The notes: a model not told the origin generated them from the sequence alone. A DNA stretch of 64,000 nt from Bursaphelenchus xylophilus (GCA_904066235.2 CAJFCV020000003.1:1922001-1986000); one strand, 5' to 3'. Positions 30,071 to 40,633 are shown, counted from the first letter of the stretch. Translations and numbers: made by a program.

Positions 30071-31808
30071 TACTGCTTCAAAAGTTATGGTGTCTCCTGT
30101 TTTTCAACCGTAAAAAAGCACCTCTTTCAGTGGAAGGAGTGTAAGCACAAAAAAGAAAAAGAAAGCTGATACCCGGAACTAAAAAGCACATAGAGGCAAT
30201 TGTGAAAGAAGACAACGATGGAAAATACGAATTCATTGGTGCTAGAGAGATCGGAAAGCCGCCAGCAGATAAATCTTAAATTGCGTTATAAATTGTAATT
30301 TGATTACAATAAACTCCATACAATGACATGCTACAGTAACATACAGCCAAAACTTTTTTGGCGTGATACTTCACAGTTGATTACTTGTTTGACATACTGT
30401 GAGGCGGAACGACCGAGCTTCGAGGATTTTCCCACGAGAAACTATCTTCACTTTTGCGAGATGGCTGTCTCTGACCATCTTTGGATCAGCAAAAATATTA
30501 TACGTCCTCACGGGAATAGAAAAGAGCCTTTTATATTTCAAAGTATTTTGGGACAACCCGCTATACAATAAACCTTCTATAGCCAATTTTTTGGCCCGTT
30601 GCGACTGGTACAAAATTTCCTTTTCCCAAAACAAAAAACACAAGATCAGGGGACGGCCCACGACCGATCACGATCGGTCTCCCTTGCTGTTTTGGAGTCA
30701 GTCTTTAATTTTATGGGCAGCAGGCAACGTCGGCCACTACTCGGCCTTTTATTTTCTCTCCTACAAGGGAAGGGCCCAGATTTTTTTGGCAAAATTCACA
30801 AAGCAATCTTGGTGATGGTTTTATTTCACAAGGAAATCACCTCTGCGGGGTCTCGACTTATAGGTCGAGACATATATCAAAAAATCGCAATTTTTTCCTA
30901 TGCAGAATATGTAAAAGTTAGCTGCCCAATTTTAGTTTGTAAGGCCGGAAACCCCTTTAGAGCTTTGCTAGCAACACCACGCAAATGCCTTTTTTGACCA
31001 AGTTTTTATCAATCAAAAGCTTGTTTTTGAGCTAAAGTAAACCCTGACTCTTGACAAGCCTTAAAATATCAAGTTTGATTAATACTACCCTGAATAATAG
31101 TTCCAATGTAAAAAAGACCCATTTTTGTGTTGTTATGAGAAAAGTTCCGAGGATTTTTTTGCCGTTACAAACGAGATTGGACAGCTAATTTTTGCATATT
31201 CTGATTATGAAAAATTTTGGGATTTTTTGATATATGTCTCGACTTGTAACTCCATACCCCACAGAAGTACTTTCCTTCTAAAATCGACTCTCTGGGCCTG
31301 TCAAATTTTTCGTTATAGTCAGGCATCGCTGTTCGGGAGTTTTCTTTACAGAGGGTTTACTGTATTTATATCATCAACCAATATTTCGTCATCCTAAATC
31401 TTGTTTTTTGCCTACCATTTCTCATCAAAATTCTGTGTTTATTTGCAAGTTCTGTCCTTGTAGGCCCCATAAAAACACCTCGCTCTTTTATCGATCCTTC
31501 TCTGTTTTCGTGCTGCTTCTCCTCGCAATCATTTTTGATCAAAAATAAAAATAGGGTTTGCTTCATTTTGAAGCCTTCAGCGGCTGCAAAATTTACAGGA
31601 GCAGCGACGCTCAGATTTTGATGAATCTTGGCCAAATTTAGAACACTTTTTTAAGACATATGCTAGAATCCTAGCTCGCGCTTTGCAGGAACAACCGAGA
31701 TTTTTAGATCGAAATTCGGCGAAAAATTTCAATTTTTGCCGAACTTCCTGAGCAGCTAATTTTTACATATTATCTTCCCAGAAAAACATTTGCGATTTTT
31801 TATATATA

Positions 31809-32144
31809 AAGGTGGTCATATAAGATCTCGGAATTTTTTTTCCCAAATCGCGATTTTCGGTGCACAAAAAAGTCGACGCCCAAATCGAAAAATTGGCGTC
31901 AACTTAATTTTTTCAGCACCGAATTCCGAAATGCGGTGCTGACTTAAGCACTTAAGTCTTCGGTGCAGACTTAAGACTTTGTGCACTGATTTCGAAAAGC
32001 TTAGAAAAATTTACCGAATTTCAGAATTCGGTGCCGAGAAAAAAATAAGTCGACGCCAATTTCCCGATTTGGGCGTCGACTTTTTTGTGCACCGAAAATC
32101 GCGATTTGGCAAAAAAAAATTCCGAGATCTTATATGACCACCTT
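31809..32144. mobile_element. 336-bp palindromic MITE in unit B
   Basis: Inverted arms of about 97 bp, nearly identical, begin AAGGTGGTCATATAAGATCT and include AAGTCGACGCCCAAATCG. TA flanks both ends (31807-31808, 32145-32146). Unit A lacks it: GCGATTTTTTTGAGATATG near 27841 is the empty site. Confidence 0.82.
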
Positions 32145-32255
32145 TATATGCCTCGACCTGTAACTTCATACCCATAAGTATCATCAAATTCCGAGCGTCA
32201 CACACGAGCTACTTTCTCTGTCACTTATATTCTTTTAGTTTATCATCCTATCAAC

Positions 32256-32587
32256 ATGTACGGCAACCTCGAATATACCAAGAAGTCCAAGCCTGGTGCG
32301 GTCGGCGAAGACATGCCAGGGGCGATGAAAGGTGCAAGGGATCATGAAGGCGCGATTTCCGGCAACTACAAGGGCCGCCCGCGCAACGCCGATCCCAATT
32401 TTCCTTGTAAGTTTTCGGCTTTGTTTCACTTATTGTTTTCAGATCGTCCGAGCGATTTTAAGACTCCTTTTCCCCTTTTTTGTTTTCAGATCGTCCGAGC
32501 GGTGAGGACGCTAAGTCCGTGTCACAATGGACCAAGGAGCACATGAAAAAGAGACGTGAGGAAGCCCGAGAACAAAAGAAAAACTAA
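32256..32587 (+). CDS. Unrecognised 82-aa basic protein
   Basis: Two exons, 32256-32406 and 32490-32587, join at TAT to give 82 aa. The N-terminal half is Gly/Lys/Asp-rich (MYGNLEYTKKSKPGAVGED, then GNYKGRPRNADPNFP). The C-terminus is a charged helix (QWTKEHMKKRREEAREQKKN). There is no signal peptide, membrane segment or family motif that I recognise; a cytosolic or nuclear protein is likely. TTCTTTTAG lies about 18 bases before the start, a possible trans-splice site. The 3' splice site region is duplicated: TTTTCAGATCGTCCGAGCG occurs twice, and only the second keeps the frame. The gene sits directly upstream of a cystatin-like gene in both duplication units. The conserved frame relative to the broken sister copy supports it being real. 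Confidence 0.65.
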
Positions 32588-32644
32588 TTACTGATATCAC
32601 TTTTTTTTACCTTTTGGCCAATCTTAAGACTTTTTTGCCCTAAC

Positions 32645-33028
32645 AAGGGAAGTACCCCATGTGCGACGCTCAGATTCTGTTTAGATTTTGCACACTAGAT
32701 ATCGGACTAGATATCAATTCCTGAAAGTTTTAGCAGCTCGCGCTTTGCAAACGCCACCGAGATTTTGGCCATAACTTTGCTAGTTTCGCGCGGAAAATTT
32801 TGCTTTTTTGAGGAAACATTACCCTCTGTGGTAGAAATATTCATGAAACTTTTCGTGCCGAAACTCGGTAAAAAGTCTCAAATTTTCGCCGACTTTCGAC
32901 GTAAAAATCTCGGCCGTTTCTGCAAAGCGCGGACTCTCGCATATGTCAGTATGAAAAGATTTTTTAAATTTGTGTCATGTTTTATTAAAGTCTGAGCGTC
33001 GCACTTGGAGTACTTCGCTACTTCGCCT
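32645..33028. repeat. Family C palindromic element in unit B
   Basis: AAGGGAAGTACCCCATGTGC at left and GAGCGTCGCACTTGGAGTAC at right; counterpart of 28341-28791. Confidence 0.7.
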
Positions 33029-33282
33029 GTAAGTTACAGCCGATTTTTGTTTTTATTAACTCCTTCTTTAATTTTGGTTTAATGGCCATTGAAATTTTTG
33101 ATTGTAAACAATTCAATAAAATGAAATTCATCGTATCAATAATTATATAAACTCTCGCATTTTACTTCGATTTTTGTTAAATTTATTCCTTTAATTTTGT
33201 CGAAATTGCCTTTGTTTCGGTATAAATTGTATTTTAAAATCGCATAAAATTGAATGTCTTTTTGGACATCCGTAACATAGAG

Positions 33283-33289
33283 TATAAAA
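33283..33289 (+). promoter_or_regulatory. TATA box of cystatin-like gene 2
   Basis: TATAAAA, 49 bases before the ATG. The stretch to the start is almost identical to that of locus 3 (36263-36311), so the two were under the same control. Confidence 0.6.
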
Positions 33290-33331
33290 CGGAGCCCTCT
33301 CCCAGCCTTTATCACATTCCAAATTCAAAAT

Positions 33332-34332
33332 ATGAAACTTGCCCTACTGTGTCTGGCTACTTTGTTGTTTTCCGCGGCTGTTTTTGCTTCGGAAGCCAAG
33401 CCCAAGAAGCTGTCAAAGCTGTTGGATTTTGTAGAAGTCGAAATAAATCGAAGATTGCTTTGCCCTTACTACAAAAAACTCGTGGAGTTATATAAAGCAC
33501 GCGCCGAAAAGGAAAAAGACGGGCTGAAACATGTGGTCCAAGTCAAGATGCTAACTACCGATTGCTACAAGGCAAGTCTTTACAGTAAGAAGAACCTTAG
33601 TTAGTAGAAATAATAAGATTGATTGGGTCCCAGGATAGTTTATCATCTATATATTCTGAGTAATCTTACATGTAGTCACATCAATAATGTCTAGATAAAA
33701 GTTACGGAGCTTTTTTTTGCCGCAAATTTTGGTCTTTTAAAATATATGTTACAATGACTCAGGGTAAAGAAAACTAACGTTAGTTATGGCTAAGATTATA
33801 AAAATTTGACATATTGCAAGTCCACGCCAAGTCTCAGCCAAGCCTTCGCCGAGTGTCCGCCGATCATCCAGCGGCTTTGCCAGGCCTCATAGGCACCTCC
33901 TGCAACCTTTTTTCGGATATCCAACTGCCCTAAAACCCGTCCGATCGGTTTTGTGGTGTTGACCCGAACTGCCTTCGACCCGAAAACTCGGTGTCTGTCG
34001 GGAAAATAGTGAGCGCTGTCGCTGCGTCGCTGACGTAGAAAGCAATTTGATTTTGCCGCGATGATTCACTTTCTCGGCGGCGAATTTCGATACGACAGAG
34101 CGCGCATTATTTTCCCGACAATTGATACAGCTTCAAAAGTTATGGTGTCTGCTGTTTCTGAACCGTGAAAAGGCGCTGCTTTCAGGGAAAGAGGGACTGT
34201 AAACACGAAAAGAAGAAGCTGATCCCCGGAACTGAAAAATACAAAGAGGCAACCGTGAAAGAAGACAACGATGGGAAATTTGAATTCATTGGCGCTAGAG
34301 ACATCGGAAAGCCACAAGCAGATAAATCTTAA
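33332..34332 (+). CDS. Secreted cystatin-like protein 2
   Basis: Two exons, 33332-33571 and 34186-34332, give 128 aa. The signal peptide is MKLALLCLATLLFSAAVFAS. The body follows the cystatin order: a long helix (LLDFVEVEINRR), a strand after YYKKLVELYK, then HVVQVKMLTTDC and RDCKHEKKK. The two late cysteines match the first cystatin disulfide. The QxVxG loop and C-terminal PW of active inhibitors are absent. The intron appears to use a GC donor (AAG then GCAAGT), the usual context for the rare GC-AG class; any GT donor nearby leads to a stop. The intron also carries a family E repeat and a B1 MITE. AATAAA follows at 34361. Family assignment is by layout, not by a diagnostic motif. Confidence 0.6.
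33600..33990 (+). repeat. Family E repeat in gene 2 intron
   Basis: Same order as 29545-29920, including CGCCGATCATCCAGCGG. Confidence 0.7.
33992..34127. repeat. MITE family B1 in gene 2 intron
   Basis: GTCTGTCGGGAAAATAGTGA to GCATTATTTTCCCGACA; slightly shortened interior. Confidence 0.78.
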
Positions 34333-34370
34333 ATTGTGTGTTGGAATGTAATGTGATGACAATAAACTCC

Positions 34371-35158
34371 ATGGAGACATACCGCAAGTTCGAATCCGCA
34401 AGTTCGAATGCCTAAAGTTCGAATGACTAAAGTTCGAACGACCTCCAGTTCGAACTACCTAATCTTCGAATGACCGTAACTTTGAATAACCTAAAGTTCG
34501 AATGACTAAAGTTCGAAAATGAAAAAAAAGTTAATTAATATTTAAATTATAATTTGCATATAATTATTTTGCAAAATACACTTCCTCTTCAATCATTCAT
34601 TCATCCTTTACGATGGAGGTTGGTTGTCCGAACACTCTGACCGGCAACGAACGCGCTGTTCTTCATGTCGACCTGGTCAATATTCGTCATGGAGCCAATC
34701 CAACTGTGTCTTTCTCGGTTTGGGTTTGTCGAACTGGATTAGGTTTGTCGAACTGGAGGTCGTTCGAACTTTAGTCATTCGAACTTTAGGCTTTCGAACT
34801 TGCTGATTCGAACTTGCGGTGGGTAACCGTTTTTTGGATACCAAAAAAAACGGCTTTGCGAGCAGAGCAGCAGTTTTTTTTCACAGGGCAAAAAAATCGC
34901 GTGTGAGGCAGATTTAAACTTGGGGTTTTTCGAACTTGCGGTAGGCGTTCGGAGACCCACCGCAAGTTCGATTCTTTTTTTCATTCTGCATTTTTTATAT
35001 TTTCATATTTCGAACTTCCGGTTTTCGATCTTTTGGTTTTTCTAATTTGAGGTTTTTCGAACTTCTAGTATTCGAACTTGCGGCATTCGAACTTGCGGCA
35101 TTCGAACTTTTGGTTGTCGAACTTGGGGTTTTTCGAACTTCCGGTAGGCGGTCAAACT
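34371..35158. repeat. AAGTTCGAA / TTCGAACTT array
   Basis: An insertion relative to unit A, whose sequence runs directly from AATAAACTCCAT to ATGACATGCTACAG. It holds runs of the 9-mer AAGTTCGAA at 34388-34520 and its inverse at 34740-34820 and 34920-35150. Spacers are 3-10 bases (CGCAAGTTCGAATGCC, GACTAAAGTTCGAA). The middle, 34520-34740, is unrelated. Confidence 0.75.
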
Positions 35159-35292
35159 CGATGACATGCTGCAGTAACATACAGCCACAACTTTTTTTTG
35201 CGTGGTACTTAACAATTGATTACAAGCTTGACATACTGTGAGGCGGTACGACCGGGCTTCGATTTTCCCACGAGGAGCGATCTGCATTTATT

Positions 35293-35780
35293 CAAATTTG
35301 ATTGTACTTTCCTACGTGGCGCTTCACTATAAAAGACCTCCTTTCCACTGAATAAATCACTGTCACGACTTCGCGTGCGAATTTGCATATTCCCACGGAA
35401 TGACCGACAAATTGGTATAAAAAGAAGAGAAATCGCCAATTATTTTTGTGTCTGTTTTTCCCGGTTGGATGTTTGCAATAAATCGTATTTCTACTGTAGT
35501 CTATTAGTATTGTGTTGTGGTCACATCGTCTGGAGTCCATCGTCGTAAGTTCATATTGAAGTTGTTGCCTAGGGCATAGTTAGTTGTATTGTCGCTTGTT
35601 TGTGTAGTCGTTGTCGTTGTATTCGCATAGGGCTGGGATCTTAGGTAGAACTAGATTAGGGACCCTTATTGCTTGACCTATACCAAGGTCTTGACATCAC
35701 TTGACTCTTGAGCTCTAGTCTTGTCTGGTTACTGGGTTATCGGGCCTTTCGACACATACTAAAAGAGGAACTTTATGTAG
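35293..35780 (+). other. Possible solo-LTR-like segment
   Basis: CTATAAAAG at about 35329 and GTATAAAAAG at about 35416 resemble TATA boxes, and AATAAATC occurs at about 35351 and 35478. The block interrupts the tandem array and has no frame. The arrangement resembles a retrotransposon LTR, but no paired LTR, TG/CA ends or target duplication was identified. A 34-base part (35362-35395) recurs at 1181-1214. Confidence 0.25.
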
Positions 35781-35789
35781 ACGGCGGCA

Positions 35790-35960
35790 AGATCAGTCAT
35801 CGGGAAAATAACGGCGGATCGTCAATGAGGAGACCCGCAAATCATCGCTTTGCGACGGCTGCCACAGATGCGATTTGGTGCACCTTTTTTCGACGAGGCG
35901 AAACATTTCGCTGCGAAAGACGTCCGGGAAAATAACCCGCCGTTATTTCTCCGACAGAGT
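35790..35960. repeat. Degraded B2-type MITE
   Basis: CAGTCATCGGGAAAATAACG at left and CGTTATTTCTCCGACAGAG at right, with CATCGCTTTGCGACGGC inside. Confidence 0.6.
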
Positions 35961-36262
35961 AGTATTGAACACATTTTGCAGCCGAGAGACTTCGCGAAGC
36001 GCAGAGAGCGGTCAGAGAAAAATACTTTTTTGGCCGTGTCTGCCATATTGTCTCGAAAAAGTTGTTTTTTTGTGTAGACACATTGCCCTCAACGGTAGAA
36101 GTTGGCGTCTTCCGCACTAAATTTGCCTAGAGAAAACTCGTTGTACTTTGGTTTTAGTTAAATTTATTCCTTTAATTTTGTCGAAATTGCCTTTGTTTCG
36201 GTATAAATTACATATATTTGTAATTTATACGAAGAAACTCAGATAAAAACCGTTATATAGAG

Positions 36263-36269
36263 TATAAAA
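36263..36269 (+). promoter_or_regulatory. TATA box of cystatin-like locus 3
   Basis: TATAAAA, 49 bases before the ATG, in the same context as gene 2. Confidence 0.5.
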
Positions 36270-36311
36270 TGGGGTCCTCTCCCAGCCTTTATCACATTCC
36301 GAATTCAAAAT

Positions 36312-36893
36312 ATGAAACTTGCCCTACTGTGTCTGGCTACTTTGTTGTTTTCCGCAGCGGTTTTTGCTTCGGGCCAAGCCCAAGAATCTGTCAAAGCTGT
36401 TGGATTTTGTAGAATTCCAAATAAATATAAGATTACGCTGCATTTACTATAAAAAACTAGTGGAGCTGTGTAAAGCAAGCGCCCAGATCGAAGGAGACGG
36501 GATGAAACATGTGGTCCAAGTCAAGATGCAAGATACCGATTGGCAAGTCTTTACAGTATGACGGCGGAAAATACCAGTATGTCGGGAAAATAGTGAGCGC
36601 ATCGAAAAGCGCATCGCCGCCGAGAAAACGAATTTGTCGCGGCAAAATCAAGTTGTTCTTCACTTCAGCGACGCGATTGGCGCAGCGAGATTGTGCTCAT
36701 TATTTTCCCAACAGACTAATATTGATTTAATTCACAGTAAAAATTGCAGAGCAAAGATTGCAAGCATAGGGAAGTCCATCTAACCCCGGGCACGGAAAGC
36801 TACATTCAAGCGATCGTCAAGGAGCACAAAGACGGAAGCCTCGAGTTCATCGATTTTAAAGCCATTGAAAAACCGAAGGGAAAGCATTCTTAA
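36312..36893 (+). pseudogene. Cystatin-like locus 3, broken
   Basis: Closest to gene 2. The signal peptide MKLALLCLATLLFSAAVFAS is intact, but two bases are missing directly after it (TTCGGGCC against TTCGGAAGCC), shifting the frame. The remaining frame reads KPKNLSKLLDFVEFQINIR to VQVKMQDTD. The end of exon 1 has lost seven bases around the donor. Exon 2, from 36750, is open (SKDCKHREVHLTPGTESY) and ends at 36893. A B1 MITE (36574-36718) fills most of the intron. Confidence 0.7.
36574..36718. repeat. MITE family B1 in locus 3 intron
   Basis: CAGTATGTCGGGAAAATAGT to TTATTTTCCCAACAGACT. Confidence 0.78.
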
Positions 36894-37810
36894 AACCTGA
36901 TTCGTCTTTATAACTTTGAAAAACAACGAGTTTTGAAGATTGACTAATAAAGTAATGTGCAGATTTTGGCATAGAAGGGCAACTATATAAGTAACGCGAG
37001 GTGTCAGTGAAGTTCTCAAAGGGCAATTTGATGTTGATTTGAGAGTTTTAACATCCGTCCATATTGTCGCGGCCAGCGAATGACGTAAGTCGGTGGCGGA
37101 GTTACCGCGCATAATTAAACCCAAGTCCTAGCGCCTCGATCGAAAATCGAAGAGAGAGGGAAAACCGATGAAGACAGCCGGTTGCGTTGGCAACATAAAT
37201 GTAATTGTTAACAGGTATGGATATTTGAGTATTGTCTAGTAAAGGGAGACGCCACTCGGGCACGTGGAAGGCGGCGAGATACCTGGCCCAGAAGGCTAGG
37301 TCAATCCATCGGTCAGCCCCGATCATCCTAAGGGAGGGAGGGGTTCAAGGCTCGACAAATCCACACTATTTTCTCGACAGACTGATACGTTGACTACATC
37401 GCTCTGTTGCAAGTTCAAAGGAGCAGAAAATACATGTATAAGGTGCTTTGAGAGTTTTGACATCCGTAACATTTCAATAAAAGCTGTTGTGCTGTAGAGC
37501 AGTCTTGTTTTAAAAAAATTAATGTGGCTTAAAAATCCATATTTCAAAAATTAAGTCTCTGCGCAACCCCCGCCTGAAGTTATAGCCTCTGACTTTCCTT
37601 CACATTTCTTGAAAGGCCCTACTGTGCAGCTCTTTGGTCGGAGGTTCAATTAACATACAACAATTTAAAATACAGTCATTACTATTTTTAATCAAAATGA
37701 GAAATCTTTATTTCTTTTTATGGCCATAAAATTGCTGATTATATCCAGACACCTTCTTATTAAACCCGATATTAAAGCAGTCGAAGAGCAGTTTGTCAAA
37801 TTTTACAACC
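36894..37810. other. Spacer between locus 3 and gene 4 with degraded B2 element
   Basis: 37080-37390 resembles a B2 MITE (GAATGACGTAAG to ACTATTTTCTCGACAGACTG). 37390-37500 (CGTTGACTACATCGCTCTG, GTGCTTTGAGAG) recurs at 40215-40330, showing that the spacer was duplicated with the gene. Confidence 0.6.
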
Positions 37811-38674
37811 ATGAAATTTGCACTTGTACTATTCTTCTCTCTGATTGCATTTGCCGTGTCAACTCACCCCCTTGACCCGAACAGCAAGCTCGGAAAGCAG
37901 TTGTTGGATTTGACTGAAGAGAGAATCAACCAGCAAACCAAACGCTCCTATTACCAGAAGATCACCAAGTTCATTGACGGTACAATTGCCTATGGAGATT
38001 TGCTGATGTTTGCCAAGTTTCGTATCGAAATGGCGGATACAAACTGCTTGAAGTCTAGGGTAAGAAGACCATAGAGATATACCAGGGTGCCGGGAAAATA
38101 ATGAGCACTGTGTTGCATCGAAAATCGTATCGCCGTCGAGAAAAGCCCCTTATCGATCGATTTTGTGTTGACCCGAACTGTCGTCGAATTGAAGAGCCTA
38201 GACGCGGAAAAGCTTGGTATAATAATTAAGGCCAGAGATTGCCACGGCTCCGGAGCCGGCTCTTGGCTCCGGCTCCTGAGCCCAAAGTCAGAGCCAGGCT
38301 TCTCAGCGTTCAGCAATTTTGTGATCTTGTTAAACGAACTTGCTTGAAAAATACTGGGAAGGATGTGTTGCGTATGACCTGCTAACAAGAGTCTTGTAAG
38401 AGCCGGAGCCGAAATTTTGACCGTGGCAATCTCTGATCAAGGCCGAATTGGAACAATACGGACTTTTGAGCCTCTGAAAACCATAGCCTGTCAAACTTTA
38501 CTATAATTGCAGAAGGATTGCAAGACCGCGGCGAAAGTGACCACCAAAGAGCGGCACTACTACAAGGTGGAGATTCAAGTTTTTCGGATGGGAATCGAGC
38601 AGTCTCAGGTCTCCTTCCAACCCATTCCAAAGCCGGACATGTCAGGAAGGTCGACCACCATTTCGATCAGCTGA
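37811..38674 (+). CDS. Secreted cystatin-like protein 4
   Basis: Exons 37811-38059 and 38513-38674 give 136 aa. The signal peptide is MKFALVLFFSLIAFAVS. The mature part has a helix (LLDLTEERINQQ), then SYYQKITKFIDGTI, then AKFRIEMADTNCLKSR and KDCKTAAKV, and a last segment VSFQPIPKPDMSGR. Only two cysteines remain in the mature protein, placed like the first cystatin disulfide. The intron splits the hairpin between them. The intron carries a decayed B1 end (38086-38150) and an unrelated inverted repeat (38228-38440). CATAAAATTG about 80 bases upstream may serve as TATA. AATAAA follows near 38720. Genes 5 and 6 are close paralogues. Confidence 0.65.
38086..38150. repeat. Truncated B1 MITE in gene 4 intron
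   Basis: GCCGGGAAAATAATGAGCAC followed by GCATCGAAAATCGTATCGCC; the right end is lost. Confidence 0.6.
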
Positions 38675-39334
38675 ATACGGCTGTTTTGAGTGATATGTTG
38701 ATCATGATCAAAACCATTTAATAAATTTTTATGTAATCGTAATTGGTCAAAAATTGTTTGTTACAAAAGGCTCTCCTAAAGTAATTCAAATGTAATCAAA
38801 TATATCCAGGACCAGTCCAAGGCGCGACGAGTCCACATTATTTTCCCGACCGACTGGTACGTTGAATCACAGTGGTCTTTTGGGGTGAGTGAAGCAGAAA
38901 TATCCGTATTTCTCACGTTGTACAAAGGCTAATTTCGGATTAATTTTGACTTTTCGGATTTCATCGGGTGTCCGCCATAGACAGGGTTCGTTGTATGAGA
39001 GTTCGTGGTGCACAGCCTTCAGCGTAGCCATATATATCTGTCAAGAAGCAGGCTTTGTATTACAGCAGTTTGTTAGATTACAGTCTGTTCGCAAAAGCCG
39101 GGGTTGAGAGTTTTTGACATTCCTCCATATCTGTAAAAGTTGTTGTACTATGGAGCTCTTTGAGCGGAAGCTCAATTGATATACTGTTTAAAATACAGTC
39201 ACTATTATGTTTCATCAAAATGAGAATATTTTATTTCCTTTTGTGGCCATAAAATTGCTGATTACATCCAGACACCTTCTTATTAAAACTCGATATTAAA
39301 CCAGTTGAAGAGCAGTTTGTCAAATTCTACAACC

Positions 39335-39881
39335 ATGAAATTTGCAATTGTTTTACTCTTATCTCTGATTGCATTTGCCGTGCCAACGGCAGCTGACCCC
39401 TTTCAGCCGAACAGCAAGCTCGGAAAGGAGTTGTTGGATCTGACTGAAGAGAGAATCAACCAGCACAGCAACAGCTCCTATTACCAGAAGATCACCAAGT
39501 ACATTGACGGTGAAATTAAAGGTGGGGAATTGATGCTTCAGGCGAAGTTTCGCATCGAAATGGGTCACACCAACTGCTTGAAGTCTAGGGTAAGAAAATT
39601 GTAGAGATATATCAGGCTGTCGGGAAAATAATGAGCACTCTGTTGTATCGAAAATCGCATCGCCGCCGAGAAAATCTACGCCGCTGAACCGAACTGCAAC
39701 ATAAAAATCGTTCTAATTGCAGAAGGATTGCAAGACCGCGGGGAAAGTGACCACCAAAAAGCGAACCTACTACCAGGTTGAGATTCAAGTTTCGTACAGA
39801 ATCCAGCACTCTCGGGTCTCCTTCCAACCCATTCCAAAGCCGGACGTGTCAGGAAAGTCGACCACCATTTCGATCAGCTAA
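39335..39881 (+). CDS. Secreted cystatin-like protein 5
   Basis: Exons 39335-39589 and 39723-39881 give 137 aa. Signal peptide MKFAIVLLLSLIAFAVPTAA, then DPFQPNSKLGKELLDLTEER. The core reads YYQKITKYIDGEIKGGE, AKFRIEMGHTNCLKSR and KDCKTAGKVTTKKRTYYQVE. The same two cysteines and the same phase-0 intron as gene 4. The intron is only 133 bases and holds a truncated B1 (39613-39690). The stop is shared with genes 4 and 6 (TTISIS end). AATAAA lies near 39927. The upstream 100 bases are nearly identical to those of genes 4 and 6. Confidence 0.67.
39613..39690. repeat. Truncated B1 MITE in gene 5 intron
   Basis: GCTGTCGGGAAAATAATGAG with GTATCGAAAATCGCATCGCC; the right half is deleted. Confidence 0.6.
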
Positions 39882-40633
39882 ATACGGCTGTCTTAAGTGA
39901 TATGCTGATCGTGATCAAAACCATTGAATAAATTTTAATGTAATTGTAGGGAACCGCAAATTCATTTGTTATATAATAAAAGGCTCTCCTAAAGCAATTC
40001 AAATGTATTAGTTGTTTTGGTACCTTATACGGAGGTTTTATGTTTCTTGTGAGCTTAGTCTGTCGCGAAATAATGTGGACTTTACACACAAAAATGCCTA
40101 GCCTCGTTCCAGTCGCAGGCCAAATCTCCAGGCGTGGCCAGTCGCCGCAAAGCGATAATGGGCCATTTCAAGGCTCGGCAAATCCACACTATTTTCTCGA
40201 CAGACTGATACGTTGACTACATCGCTCTGTTGAAAGTTCAAAGGAGCAGAAAATATATGTACGTATAAGGTGCTTTGAGAGTTTTTACATCCGTCCATTT
40301 CAATAAAAGTTGTTGTGCTGTAGAGCAGTCTTGTTATTTCATAGAAAAGGCTAATGTCGCTTAAAAACCATATTTGAAGTCTCTGCGCCGCCTCCGCCTG
40401 AAGTTACAGCCTCTGACTTTCTGTCACATTTCCTGAAGGACCCTACTGTGCAGCTCTTTGGTCGGAAGTTCAATTAACATACAACTATTTAAAATACACA
40501 TTACTATTTTTTATCAAAATGAAAAAACTTTATTTCCTCTTATGGCCATAAAATTGCTGATTACATCCAGACACCTTCTTATTAAAACCCGATATTAAAC
40601 CAGTCAAAGAGCAGTTTGTCAAATTTCGGAACC
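39882..40633. other. Spacer between genes 5 and 6 with B2 element
   Basis: 40055-40215 is a B2-type MITE (TAGTCTGTCGCGAAATAATG to CACTATTTTCTCGACAGACT). The rest repeats the gene 3/4 spacer. Confidence 0.6.

Larger units (their letters stand above)
28946..30279 (+). pseudogene. Cystatin-like locus 1, frameshifted
   Basis: The first of seven related loci. The start MNFFILCSTILL is a signal-like segment, but one base is out of frame before KKTKLLDLVELEINR. The body then reads INRPSLCIYYKQLLKL to MQNTDCKK. A downstream segment from about 30109 matches the second exon of locus 2 but has a length change in an A-rich run that shifts the frame. The stop at 30279 is that of the ancestral frame. The intron holds a family E repeat and a B1 MITE. 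The TATA box and AATAAA (30307) are still present. Confidence 0.7.
26451..30458 (+). repeat. Segmental duplication, unit A
   Basis: Starts GAGATGGCTGTCTCTGACC and runs to TTTTCCCACGAG just before 30458. It matches unit B (30459-35292) in order: TTTTGGGACAACCCGC, CCGATCACGATCGGTCTC, the small basic gene, family C repeat, cystatin-like gene with family E and B1 in the intron, then ACAGTAACATACAGCC. The repeated unit is about 4 kb. Confidence 0.8.
30459..35292 (+). repeat. Segmental duplication, unit B
   Basis: Second copy of unit A. It is longer because of two insertions absent from A: a 336-bp palindromic MITE (31809-32144) and a TTCGAA-rich block (34371-35158). It contains the intact versions of both genes. 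Confidence 0.8.

Noticed and set aside
34385..34520. GTTCGAATCC as a tRNA T-loop
   Set aside because: It belongs to a run of AAGTTCGAA motifs; no anticodon arm or cloverleaf could be formed.
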